From positions 1 through 64,000 of the forward strand of contig NZ_LMUQ01000025.1 in assembly GCF_009765865.1 (NCBI RefSeq): 64,000 nucleotides of DNA, in the 5' to 3' direction. Source of the stretch: Acidisoma sp. L85. Its GTDB lineage: Bacteria; Pseudomonadota; Alphaproteobacteria; Acetobacterales; Acetobacteraceae. The stretch's first letter is position 1. Each line of letters starts with the position of its first letter. A model generated the notes under the pieces. It made no database searches. It saw only the letters and a program-made list of their open reading frames with translations, and had not been told where the DNA came from. Below are positions 26,339 through 35,260 of this stretch, piece after piece. A program made the position numbers and the translations under genes.

Positions 26339-27319
26339 TTGCAAATCTTTAACCCCTCGGCCCCACTGGATGAGAGCCGGCCGGTCGGAACAATTCTGTT
26401 CATCACCGCCACCCGCATCGGCGACGCGGTCATCAGCACGGGCCTGCTGGATTATCTCGGCCGCCGCTGGCCCGAGGCGCGCTTCACCGTAGCCTGTGGA
26501 CCTCTCGCCGCAGGTATCTTCGAGCGCATGCCGGGGCTGGACGGTCTTATCCTCATGCCCAAGCGGAAGCGGGATGGACACTGGTTCGCGCTCTGGGCGC
26601 AGGTCGTGCGGCGGCGATGGGATCTCGTGATCGACCTTCGCGGCTCGACCACAGCCTGGTTCATGATGGCGCGGCAGCGCATCGTGCTGCTCGGCGGACG
26701 GCGGCTTGGCGGGCGCCGCCCCGGCCTTCGTCTCCAGCACCTCGCGGACCGTCTCGGGCTGCATCCGCCACCCCTGCCCGTTGCCTGGACGTCGGAGGCC
26801 GATCGCGCCCGTGCCAACGTCCTGCTGCCGGGAAATGTGCCACTCATCGGCTTGGGTCCGACCGCGAATTGGGCCGGCAAGGTCTGGCCGCCGGAGCGCT
26901 TCGTTGCCTTGTTCCACGAACTGCGGACCCGACGCCTGGCAACCGCCCGGCCCGTCATCTTCGCCGGGCCGGGCGAGGCAGAAGCCGCTCTCAGCCGTCC
27001 GGTTACTGCGGCACTCCCAGAGGTGATCGACCTATCCGGCCAACTAACGCTTCCCGAAGCGGCGGCCTGCCTCGCCCGGCTCACCTTGTTCGTGGGCAAT
27101 GATTCCGGCCTGATGCACCTAGCGGCCGCGACAGGTGTGCCGACGCTTGGCTTGTTCGGTCCCTCTCCAGCCGAGGAATACGCACCCTCCGGCCGCCACG
27201 CGCGCTTTGTGGTAGCCCCCGGCCCAGTTGGGCAAGCACCGATGACGGCTCTGACGGTGGAGGCCGCGCGCGATGCGGCCCTCGCCCTCCTCCAGGATGA
27301 AAGCGGACTCCCGGCATGA
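26339..27319 (+). CDS. Glycosyltransferase family 9 (heptosyltransferase-like)
   Basis: 326-aa GT-B enzyme related to LPS heptosyltransferases. The N-terminal domain has FITATRIGDAVIST with the conserved Asp, and the C-terminal donor-binding domain has VGNDSGLMHLAAATGVPTLGLFGPS. The start is a TTG at 26339 with AAGGA seven bases upstream. It probably adds a heptose or other sugar to the LPS core. The last four bases overlap the start of the dihydroorotase gene (ATGA), a functionally odd but firm translational link. Confidence 0.88.
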   Translation: MQIFNPSAPLDESRPVGTILFITATRIGDAVISTGLLDYLGRRWPEARFTVACGPLAAGIFERMPGLDGLILMPKRKRDGHWFALWAQVVRRRWDLVIDLRGSTTAWFMMARQRIVLLGGRRLGGRRPGLRLQHLADRLGLHPPPLPVAWTSEADRARANVLLPGNVPLIGLGPTANWAGKVWPPERFVALFHELRTRRLATARPVIFAGPGEAEAALSRPVTAALPEVIDLSGQLTLPEAAACLARLTLFVGNDSGLMHLAAATGVPTLGLFGPSPAEEYAPSGRHARFVVAPGPVGQAPMTALTVEAARDAALALLQDESGLPA

Positions 27320-28641
27320 GCGACTTCTACGACCTCATCATCCGCAACGGCATCGTGGTGCTGCCCTGGGGCGAGGAACGAGTCGATATCGGCGTCAACC
27401 TCGGCCGCGTCGCTCGTATCGGCGTCACCTCAGCCGCCGAGGCCGGTGAAGTCATCGACGCGACAGGCTTGCACGTCCTGCCCGGCCTCATCGACGCCCA
27501 TACGCATCTCCGCGACCCCCAACAGGCGGATGTCGAGAGCATTCCCTCGGGCACCCGTGGCGCGGTGCTCGGCGGTCTCTGCGCGGTTTTCGACATGCCC
27601 AACGGCAACCCCTCGATCACCACGCCAGAAAGGCTACAGACAAAGAAGGACTTCGCCGCGACGCGGTCCTGGTGCGACCTCGGCCTCTATGTCGGCGCGG
27701 CAAGGCCGACCATCGACGGCCTAGCGGAGCTGGAACTCTCGGATGGCGTCTGCGCCGTGAAGGTCTTCGCCGGCAGCAGCACCGGCGACCTGCTCATCGA
27801 GGATGATGAAACGTTAGAACGCGTGATGCGGACCGGCCGCCGCCGCATCGCCTATCACAGCGAGGACGAGTATCGCCTGCGAGACCGCAAGCACCTCTTC
27901 CATGAGGGCATGCCCTATGCGAGCCACGCCGAGTGGCGCGATGTCGAGGCGGCGTTCCTCGGCACCCGCCGCCTCATGGCGCTGGCCCGCCGCACCGGGC
28001 GGCCCGCCCATATTCTGCATGTCTCGACGGCGGAGGAACTGGACTACCTGCACGACTATCGCGACATCGCCACGGTGGAGGTGCTGCTCAACCACCTCAC
28101 CCAATGGGCGCCCGACGCCTATGACCGGCTGGGTCCCTACGCCGTGATGAATCCGCCGATCCGAGACCGTCGTCACGTCGATGCCGCTTGGGCCGCGGTG
28201 CGAGACGGGCTCGTGGATGTGGTTGGATCGGATCACGCGCCGCATTCTCGCGCTGCGAAGGAAAGGCCCTGGCCCCTCTGCGCCGCCGGACTGACGGGCG
28301 TGCAAACCATCGTGCCGATGATGCTCGACCATGTTTCGGCCGGACGGCTCTCGCTCTCGCGCCTCGCCGATCTCATGTGCGCGGGTCCGGCACGGGTCTA
28401 TGGCGTCGTCGGCAAGGGCCGCATCGCGCGTGGCTACGACGCGGACTTCACCCTGGTCGACATGAAGCGCCGCCGCCGCATCGAGGACAGCTGGATAGTC
28501 AGCCCCTGCGGCTGGACGCCCTTCGCGGGCACGGAAGTGACAGGGTGGCCGATCGCCACAGTGATCCGCGGCCAGATGGTCATGCGCGATGACGAGGTGC
28601 TCGGCGAGCCGGCCGGCCGGCTGACGAAATTCATGGGTTAG
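27316..28641 (+). CDS. pyrC: Dihydroorotase, class I (amidohydrolase)
   Basis: 441-aa zinc amidohydrolase, expected to convert carbamoyl-aspartate to dihydroorotate in pyrimidine synthesis. Metal ligands are visible as H62-x-H64 (AHTHLRDP), the carboxylated Lys149 (AVKVFAGSS), His181, a His in AHILHVST and Asp in GSDHAPHS. TGVQTIVPMMLDHV is typical of dihydroorotase as opposed to allantoinase or hydantoinase. The gene starts inside the GT9 stop. Its TAG stop codon is provided by the left end of the palindromic element that begins here. Confidence 0.88.
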   Translation: MSDFYDLIIRNGIVVLPWGEERVDIGVNLGRVARIGVTSAAEAGEVIDATGLHVLPGLIDAHTHLRDPQQADVESIPSGTRGAVLGGLCAVFDMPNGNPSITTPERLQTKKDFAATRSWCDLGLYVGAARPTIDGLAELELSDGVCAVKVFAGSSTGDLLIEDDETLERVMRTGRRRIAYHSEDEYRLRDRKHLFHEGMPYASHAEWRDVEAAFLGTRRLMALARRTGRPAHILHVSTAEELDYLHDYRDIATVEVLLNHLTQWAPDAYDRLGPYAVMNPPIRDRRHVDAAWAAVRDGLVDVVGSDHAPHSRAAKERPWPLCAAGLTGVQTIVPMMLDHVSAGRLSLSRLADLMCAGPARVYGVVGKGRIARGYDADFTLVDMKRRRRIEDSWIVSPCGWTPFAGTEVTGWPIATVIRGQMVMRDDEVLGEPAGRLTKFMG

Positions 28642-28818
28642 AGCGTGATGATCGTGATGATCTAATGCTGAGCCGCGATCCAAAGATCCGTCCTGGCACG
28701 TGAAAGCGTGCCAACCACGCCTTGCCTTCGTGATGCAATAAAGGCGTGGATGCCCGGCCTTCGCCGAGCATGGCGTGGTGGATTGAGAATGGTTCAAACC
28801 CAAAGAAATCACGCACTA
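28639..28818. repeat. Structured palindromic repeat element, copy 1 (180 bases)
   Basis: MITE-like element with imperfect terminal inverted repeats: TTAGAGCGTGAT at 28638-28649 and ATCACGCACTAA at 28808-28819 (one mismatch). Internal hairpins: GGCACG/CGTGCC (28695-28712), CCACGCCTT/AAGGCGTGG (28715-28749) and a CTTC-tetraloop stem (28751-28770). The core from 28675 onward matches copy 2 at 40871-41030, with conserved blocks GCGATCCAAAGATCCGTC, CGGCCTTCGCCGAGCA and ATGGTTCAAACC. The left end supplies the TAG of pyrC (28639-28641) and the right end the TAG of the hybrid kinase (28816-28818). Confidence 0.85.
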
Positions 28819-31611
28819 AGCCGACGGTCCTATCCGAAAACGGCTTGGCGTATCGCCGGCGCGCCGGCTGTCGAGCGCCGCGCGCACGCGTTCCGCGAGA
28901 TCCTGGTAGGAGAAAGGCTTGCTGATGAGGTCGACATCAACCTCGACGCGATGATCCCGCGTGACAGCGCCGTCCTCATAGCCCGAGGTGAATAGCACCT
29001 TGATCTCTGGCCATTCGTCCCGTGCGGCATCGGCCAGTTGGCGACCATTCATGCCTTCAGGCAGCCCGACATCGGTGAAAAGCAACCTGATCTCACTGTT
29101 ATGGCGCAGCGCCTGCAGGGCCGCGGCGCCGTTCGCCGCCTGGACCACACTGTATCCCAATTCCTGCAACACGCTTGCCGAATAGGCACGCACCTCCTCA
29201 TTGTCCTCGACAACAAGGATCATCTCGTTTCCCTCGCTCCCCGGCGCGGCCATGGGCGCCGCGGAACCGCCGTCCGCTTCCTCGGCGATCGTCATTTCGC
29301 GCGGCAGATAAATCCGCACCAGCGTGCCTTGGCCGAGGTCGGACGTGATGCGGACATGGCCGCCAGATTGCTTGACGAAGCCATAGACCTGGCTCAGCCC
29401 GAGCCCTGTGCCGTGGCCGACATCCTTCGTGGTAAAGAACGGTTCGAAAGCGCGCGCGATGGTTTCCGCCGACATCCCGGAACCAGTATCGTAAATGCCG
29501 ACCGTCACGTATTGGCCGGGAGGAAGTTCCGGAATCTGTAGTGTCTGGCTACGATCCAGCGTGATGTTGGCGGTCGCGATCGTGAGCCGTCCACCGCCCG
29601 ACATCGCATCCCGCGCATTGACGGCCAGGTTGAGGATGGAGTTCTCGAGTTGGTTCGGATCAGCCATGGCGAACCAAAGATCCGACGCAGGAACGACATC
29701 GATCGTGATATGCGCACCCAGCGTGCGTATCAGCAGATCCGACATACCGCTGATGAGCTTGTTGAGGTCAAGGGACCGCGGCCGCAGCGGTTGTCTGCGC
29801 GAGAATGCCAGCAGACGTTGCGTCAGCACGCTCGCCCGCTGGGCTCCCTGCATCGCATTCTCGGCGGCCCGTTCGATCCGTACCGCCGCCGGCCCATCCG
29901 GCATTTTGCGCAGATGGCGATGGACACTCTCGAGATTGCCTACGATCACGGTCAGCAGATTGTTGAAATCATGTGCTACACCCCCGGTGAGTTGGCCGAT
30001 CGTCTCGATCTTCTGCGCTTGGCGCAGACGGTCATGGGCAAGCTTTTCGTCGGTGACATCTCGACCCACGGCGTAGATCGAGCCTTCGGCCAGCACCCAG
30101 GTCCATGAAATTGTGCGATAGTTGTCGTCCCGGTGACGCAGCCGCGCCTCGAAACTCTGCGTTGTCAGCCCCTTGCGCAGTCGCTGCAACTCTTCCTGCA
30201 CGACACCCTCGTCGTCGGGATGCAACAGCTCGATAATGCCAAGCTTGAACAGCTCGCTTTCGGTCCAGTCGAGAATCGCGGACCAGGCAGGATTGACCGC
30301 TACGGGCACCAATTGCGGATCAGCGACCATCATAAGGTCTCGCGATAGCTGCCAGGTGCGGTCGCGTTGCAGCGTCCGTTCCAAGACACGCGCCTCCAGC
30401 ACCTCGTTCGAGCGCAGAAGCGCCTCCTCGGTGCGCTTCTGCCGAGTAATGTCCTGGAGGAACCCCACAAAGCGCGTGCTGATGCCGTTTTCCATCACGG
30501 CCTGCCCCAGGATGGCGAGCCAGAAGAGGCGCCGTTCCCGCGTGATCGTGCGAAATTCCTGGGCGAGCCGGCCCGAACTTCCCGCCCGCAATGCCTCTGC
30601 AATAGCCGTTCGCAATCGTGGACGATCGTCCAAGTGGCAGCGACGGATGAAGGTCTGGTAGTCGACGGGCTCGTCCGAGGAAAATCCACAGAGTGAGCGG
30701 CATCGTTCATCTAGGACCAGGCGGCCATTGCGAGGGTCGAACTCCCAGTTTCCGAGCCGCGCCGCCTCCGCCGCCAGCCGCAGCTTGAGTTCACTCTCCC
30801 GCAACGCCTCCTCGGTATGCTTGCGGTTGGTGATGTCGAGGATGGACGTCAGCACATAGCCACGCGCCGCGCCGGAGCCCACCACGAAGACCGAAGACAT
30901 GTCGGCCCAAATCACCTTCCCCGCTTGGCCGACCAATCGCTTCTCCTGCCGGACGACGCGCGTACCGGCGGGCGGTGTCTTGGCAGCCGACTCCCTGCCT
31001 TCTCCGTCAAGCAGGATGGAGGTGGCCTGCAGCCCGACCAACGACTGGTCGCCATAGCCGAGCATGCGATGCAAAGCGGGGTTAGCGCGCAGGATGATGC
31101 CGGTAACCGGCTCGACCTCCAGAATGCCGACCTGCACGTTATCGACAGTCGCTTGCAGGCGCCGCTGGCTTTCGCCCAGTCGGCCTTCAGCGAGGCGGGC
31201 ACGGCGGCGTTCGTCGGCCTCATTGAGCGCGCGGTCGAGCGCCGCCGGCAGTCGATTGAGGCGATGCTTAACCACATAATCCGTGGCGCCGCGCTTCAGC
31301 GCGTCCGTCGCGAACTCCTCGCCGATCACACCGGAGACGAAAATGAAGGGGGTGTCCGGCGCCCTGTCCTGGCAGAGGTCGAGCGCCTCCATGCCTTCGA
31401 AACCGGGCACCGAGTAATCCGCCAGCACCACGTCCGCGTCACCAAGGCGCGCTACGTAGCTCGCCCGTTCAGTCGCCCGGACAATCAAGAAGCGGCGATC
31501 CGTGCGCTCGAGTTGCAGCGTAATCAGCTCCGCATCGATGTTGCTATCCTCCAGCAGGAGGATCGTGGGGGCGCAGACTTCCCTTACCTGGTGCAAGGCT
31601 GATTCCACCAT
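28816..31611 (-). CDS. Hybrid sensor histidine kinase: REC-PAS-PAS-PAS-HisKA-HATPase-REC
   Basis: 931-aa soluble multi-domain kinase. Order: N-terminal receiver (about 15-125, phospho-acceptor Asp65 in ADYSVPG), three PAS domains (about 150-265, 275-395 and 425-525), HisKA with His547 (GGVAHDFNNLLT), HATPase (N-box NLAVNARDA, YDTGSGM, GTGLGLS) and a C-terminal receiver (Asp847 in LLFTDVGLP). No membrane segment, so it senses in the cytoplasm. The first receiver lets it take input from another kinase. It lies 16 bases after a single-domain regulator gene in the bacteriophytochrome operon. Its TAG stop lies in the palindromic element. Confidence 0.92.
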   Translation of the reverse strand: MVESALHQVREVCAPTILLLEDSNIDAELITLQLERTDRRFLIVRATERASYVARLGDADVVLADYSVPGFEGMEALDLCQDRAPDTPFIFVSGVIGEEFATDALKRGATDYVVKHRLNRLPAALDRALNEADERRRARLAEGRLGESQRRLQATVDNVQVGILEVEPVTGIILRANPALHRMLGYGDQSLVGLQATSILLDGEGRESAAKTPPAGTRVVRQEKRLVGQAGKVIWADMSSVFVVGSGAARGYVLTSILDITNRKHTEEALRESELKLRLAAEAARLGNWEFDPRNGRLVLDERCRSLCGFSSDEPVDYQTFIRRCHLDDRPRLRTAIAEALRAGSSGRLAQEFRTITRERRLFWLAILGQAVMENGISTRFVGFLQDITRQKRTEEALLRSNEVLEARVLERTLQRDRTWQLSRDLMMVADPQLVPVAVNPAWSAILDWTESELFKLGIIELLHPDDEGVVQEELQRLRKGLTTQSFEARLRHRDDNYRTISWTWVLAEGSIYAVGRDVTDEKLAHDRLRQAQKIETIGQLTGGVAHDFNNLLTVIVGNLESVHRHLRKMPDGPAAVRIERAAENAMQGAQRASVLTQRLLAFSRRQPLRPRSLDLNKLISGMSDLLIRTLGAHITIDVVPASDLWFAMADPNQLENSILNLAVNARDAMSGGGRLTIATANITLDRSQTLQIPELPPGQYVTVGIYDTGSGMSAETIARAFEPFFTTKDVGHGTGLGLSQVYGFVKQSGGHVRITSDLGQGTLVRIYLPREMTIAEEADGGSAAPMAAPGSEGNEMILVVEDNEEVRAYSASVLQELGYSVVQAANGAAALQALRHNSEIRLLFTDVGLPEGMNGRQLADAARDEWPEIKVLFTSGYEDGAVTRDHRVEVDVDLISKPFSYQDLAERVRAALDSRRAGDTPSRFRIGPSA

Positions 31612-31627
31612 GGTTCCCGGCTAGGGG

Positions 31628-32065
31628 TCATCCGCCGGACGCCCTGTTGTGAACGATCCAGAAATCGCTGAAATCATGAATCATGCGCGAGAAATCCTGG
31701 AAGTCGAGCGGCTTGACCACATAGGCGTTGCCCCCCATCCGGTAGCTTTCGGAAATGTCGGATGCCTCGCCGGAAGCGCTCAGCATCACGATCGGGATAT
31801 GGCGTTTCGCGTGATCAGACTTGAGAATACGCATAACGTCGAGACCGTTCAGTTTCGGAAGCTTAAGATCTAGCAACATCACCGCAGGATCCATGGGAGC
31901 CCGGGAAGCGAAGGCATTCCTGCGGTACACGCAGTCCAGCGCTTCCACGCCATCGCGAGCAACAATAATAGGATTATGTAACGAATAACGTTCCAGTACC
32001 GCAAGTGTTAATTCGAGATCACGGGCATCGTCTTCGACTAAAATTATGGGACGAGTCTCGCTCAT
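31628..32065 (-). CDS. Single-domain response regulator (Rcp1-like)
   Basis: 145-aa stand-alone receiver. The acidic pair (EDD), phospho-acceptor Asp in VMLLDLKLPKLNG, Ser in VMLSASGE and Lys in YVVKPLDFQDF are all present. No output domain, so it passes the signal on by protein contact or phosphotransfer. Such Rcp1-type regulators are the usual partners of bacteriophytochromes, and its ATG overlaps the stop of the phytochrome gene by four bases (ATGA). It can be read as the direct target of the phytochrome kinase, possibly feeding the hybrid kinase downstream. Confidence 0.92.
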   Translation of the reverse strand: MSETRPIILVEDDARDLELTLAVLERYSLHNPIIVARDGVEALDCVYRRNAFASRAPMDPAVMLLDLKLPKLNGLDVMRILKSDHAKRHIPIVMLSASGEASDISESYRMGGNAYVVKPLDFQDFSRMIHDFSDFWIVHNRASGG

Positions 32066-34293
32066 GCGGCATTCCCCAGAGCTCCGGCCGGTAGCTCGAA
32101 GGTGAAGGTTGCGCCTTCATCCGGCCGCGCTGCGGCGGAGATCTTTCCCCCGTGGCGCTCGATGATACGCTTTGTGAGTGCCAGGCCGATACCGGTTCCT
32201 TCGAATTGCTCGGCTCCGTGCAAGCGCTGGAACACGCCGAAAAGCTTCCCGGCATAACTCATATCGAAACCCGCACCATTATCGACGACACGATAGATTG
32301 CCCGGCCTTCGACAGTCTTGCCATCGATCAGGATATGAGCGGGGCTGCGACCGCGAGAATATTTGACCGCGTTATCGATCAGATTGAGAAGGGCTTGGCG
32401 CAACAAGGCGGCATCGCCGAAGGTCGGAGGTAGATCGCCGATCTCCATGTTGATATCCCGGCCCTTCAGAGCGCCCTCGAGCGAGCGGAGAACCTCGCGC
32501 ACCAGCTTACCCATGTCGATCGGCGAGACGGCGAGCTGAGCACGGCCGAGGCGCGAAAAGGACAGCAAGTCGTCCACCAGATGACCGGCTGCCAGCGCGG
32601 AATCTGTAATCGTATCGAGGTAGCGGCGCGAGGTAGCGTCGAGCTTCCCTTCGCGCTGGCCCAGCAGCTCGGCGAAGCCGATGATGTGGCGAAACGGCGC
32701 ACGCAGGTCGTGCGAAACAGAATAGGAAAAGGATTCGAGTTCCGCGTTTGTCCGCTCCAGCGCCGCCGCCATACCCGCTCGGGTCTCCGCCTGCCGAAGC
32801 ACGAGACCGATGACGGCATGACGAAATTCACGCGCGCTCTCGATCTCGGCGGTCCGCCACGGCGCCGAGCGCTGCGCCACCTTCTGCCGCCACTCAGCGA
32901 ATGAATGGCGAGGATGGAGCGTCGGCGGTATCTCGCCTCCCCCCTCCACCGATTTGCTCGGCTCACCCGCCCAGCGCAGCGTGCGCTCCACCTCGGGTCG
33001 AAACCACATGATGTAGCTCGCATGCAGCTGCGAGATCGAGATTGCCAGCAAGCCGCTCGCGTGGCCGCTGTAGGCCGCGGCGGAGGGAAAGGCGGCCGAA
33101 AGACAGTCCGTCTCGTACACGGTATCGACCGGCCGGGCGCGCAGCCATTGACCAAGAATCGCCACTTCCTCCCGTGGCGGGGTTTCCCCCCAAGATTGCA
33201 CGGCGCCCTGCAGTAGGACGGCACAACCCCCTGCACCCGCGATATGCAGCCACGCCTCAGGGCTATGCCCCAAGGCTCCATCGAGGGTCTCGCTGCGGGC
33301 GAGATAGGTGAGCAGCCGCGTGCCGGTCCGCGACAAGGCCAGGCGCTCGGCCGCCTCCGCCATGCGTAGCCGCACACCGATGCGCTGGGCCACCACGCGC
33401 CCTGTCATCTCGCAAGCCGCGCGGACCCGCGGCGAGATCATGCGCGGCTCGTCATGATGGCAAGCAATGAGACCCCAGAGCTCGCCGTCGATCACCAGGG
33501 AAACGGACATGGAGGCGCGCACGCCCATGTTCCGCAGATATTCGAGATGCACTGGCGAGACGCTACGAAGCGCGCCGAGCGACATATCAAGCTCTCTGCC
33601 ATCGAGAGGGCTAAGAGGCGGGTCAAGCGGCACTGGCCGATAGTCGACGTCCGTGATGAGCCGCAGGCGGTTCGCGACATAGAGCCGGCGTGCCTGGGCA
33701 GGAATATCGCTCGCCGGAAACCGCAGGTCGAAGTAGCGCCGCTCGCCATCGGCTGAGACCTCGGCCAGGACGACGCCGCTGCCGTCCTCGGCAAAGCGAT
33801 AGGTCATGACGCGGTCGAATCCGCAGAGCGTCGCCACCTCGGCGGCGGCGGCCTCGGCGATATGCGTGATGTTGTCCAGGGGCTCGATAACATCGAGCAA
33901 GCGGTGCAAGCGGTGGTGCAATCCACCACTCCTCGGCGGCTCCGCCAGCGCGACTTCAAATTCGAGGAGAATACCCTGCGCCGTAGCATGGCCGCTGACG
34001 TGAAAACGATGATCGGCTAGGAATACGAGATCACGGTAAAAAAGCTCCCCACCCGCTAGCCAATCGCGCAGTCTCGAAGAAAGGGGGATGTTTTCCGAGA
34101 AGAAGACATCAGCCTGCTTGCCGCGACCTAGCTCATAGCCAAAGAAGGCCGTCGCGTTGGCGCTCGCCTGGACGATTTCGAGAGAATTGCGGTCCAACAC
34201 GAGAAGCGCGCCATGCGGCTGGATAAATCCAGGTTGATGGATTGGCTCCCGCGCGCAGAGGTCATTCGCCGTGGCGTCCGGCCCGATCATCAA
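32062..34293 (-). CDS. Bacteriophytochrome histidine kinase (PAS-GAF-PHY-HisKA-HATPase)
   Basis: 743-aa red/far-red photoreceptor. Chromophore attachment Cys13 lies before EPIHQPGFIQPHG, as in biliverdin-binding BphPs. The GAF domain has PASDIP (193-198, Asp196) and the conserved His249. The PHY tongue motif is PRHSF (461-465). HisKA carries His528 (SYSVSHDLRAPFRH), and the HATPase has NLIDNAVKYS, VVDNGAGFD and GTGIGLALTKR, so kinase activity is expected. No bilin oxygenase (bphO) gene is nearby; biliverdin must come from elsewhere. Co-transcribed with the HisKA_2 gene upstream (61-base gap) and the regulator downstream. Confidence 0.95.
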   Translation of the reverse strand: MMIGPDATANDLCAREPIHQPGFIQPHGALLVLDRNSLEIVQASANATAFFGYELGRGKQADVFFSENIPLSSRLRDWLAGGELFYRDLVFLADHRFHVSGHATAQGILLEFEVALAEPPRSGGLHHRLHRLLDVIEPLDNITHIAEAAAAEVATLCGFDRVMTYRFAEDGSGVVLAEVSADGERRYFDLRFPASDIPAQARRLYVANRLRLITDVDYRPVPLDPPLSPLDGRELDMSLGALRSVSPVHLEYLRNMGVRASMSVSLVIDGELWGLIACHHDEPRMISPRVRAACEMTGRVVAQRIGVRLRMAEAAERLALSRTGTRLLTYLARSETLDGALGHSPEAWLHIAGAGGCAVLLQGAVQSWGETPPREEVAILGQWLRARPVDTVYETDCLSAAFPSAAAYSGHASGLLAISISQLHASYIMWFRPEVERTLRWAGEPSKSVEGGGEIPPTLHPRHSFAEWRQKVAQRSAPWRTAEIESAREFRHAVIGLVLRQAETRAGMAAALERTNAELESFSYSVSHDLRAPFRHIIGFAELLGQREGKLDATSRRYLDTITDSALAAGHLVDDLLSFSRLGRAQLAVSPIDMGKLVREVLRSLEGALKGRDINMEIGDLPPTFGDAALLRQALLNLIDNAVKYSRGRSPAHILIDGKTVEGRAIYRVVDNGAGFDMSYAGKLFGVFQRLHGAEQFEGTGIGLALTKRIIERHGGKISAAARPDEGATFTFELPAGALGNAA

Positions 34294-34354
34294 CCGCCCC
34301 TCTCTCGCAGGTCACGGCAATGCGCCAACGATCAGCCTGTGTCGAGGGGCAGGT

Positions 34355-34999
34355 TTAGGGAGATGGCAAGGCTTCTGGCTGGGTCGGGAGGCTAACCTGC
34401 AAGCGGCCGCCATTGCGCGGCAGCAGAATCTCAGCCGCCAACTGCCGCACATGGCCGTCGATCAGCCGCTCACGCAGCCCGTCGAGCTTGAGTGCCTCCG
34501 CCCAGCCGCCTTGAATCGAGAGGGTCACCTCACCCTCGCCTGGACGGGTCGATATCGCGACGAAGCCGCCAATTTCTTTCGCATGGTCAAGATAAGGCGG
34601 TACCGCGACCGCAAGGTAGAGCCCGAGCGCGATCGCCTGATCAAGATCAATCATGCTGTGTGCCGCGCAATCGGCCAGACGCAACACACCGCTCGACACT
34701 CCCGCGATTTCGACCAGCCCCGCGACAACCTCTCGGATGAGATCATCCATCGGCACCTTCACGAGTTCGCCGGAGGCATAGACCACGCGATAGGCCGCTG
34801 CCATCGATTGCACATGCTCTTCAAGGAAACGAATTTCGCCGCGCCGCTCCGCCGGCAGCATCCGCTTCTGCACATTCATTAAACTGACGATAATTTGAAG
34901 ATTGTTCTTCACGCGATGGTGAAGTTCGCGAACCAAGTCCTGGCGATCCGCGACCACGCTACTGCCGTTACCTGTATCGACGCTGGCCGGAGCTGTCAT
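34355..34999 (-). CDS. HisKA_2-family protein with degenerate ATPase domain
   Basis: 214-aa protein with an intact HisKA_2 dimerisation/phospho-acceptor helix, RELHHRVKNNLQIIVSLMN (His27/His28). The following HATPase-like part lacks an N-box Asn (LGLYLAVAVPPYLDHA), a DxG motif (IQGGWAE) and the GLGL loop. It is therefore unlikely to bind ATP as a kinase and may act as a phosphotransfer protein, a phosphatase or a scaffold. The ATG at 34999 is chosen because the open frame upstream is unlike the family. It is the first gene of the phytochrome operon and divergent from phyR, the place often taken by PhyR-controlling kinases or phosphatases. Confidence 0.85.
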   Translation of the reverse strand: MTAPASVDTGNGSSVVADRQDLVRELHHRVKNNLQIIVSLMNVQKRMLPAERRGEIRFLEEHVQSMAAAYRVVYASGELVKVPMDDLIREVVAGLVEIAGVSSGVLRLADCAAHSMIDLDQAIALGLYLAVAVPPYLDHAKEIGGFVAISTRPGEGEVTLSIQGGWAEALKLDGLRERLIDGHVRQLAAEILLPRNGGRLQVSLPTQPEALPSP

Positions 35000-35260
35000 C
35001 GCCTGACCCCATCCACGATGCTTGGCCTCCAATGCCCAGCGTTCTGGAATCGAAGCCCTGCTTGCGCGACTGCATATCGTCGGCGGCAGCCGAAAGACCA
35101 CCCCTGAGACGCCTCACATCGAGTTCATTGTCATTACAGAATGATCGTCAGTTGCTCGGCGGCGGCTTCTCCGGCATGCAGGTTGCCCAGCGCATGCCGG
35201 ATCGGCATTCTGCTGGACCTGAACCCGCTGGGCGATACCGCCCGCTTGGATGATTGCCCG

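Noticed and set aside
35000-35260. EcfG-type promoter (GGAAC-N16/17-CGTT) in front of phyR or the phytochrome operon
   Set aside because: Looked for on both strands; no acceptable pair found.
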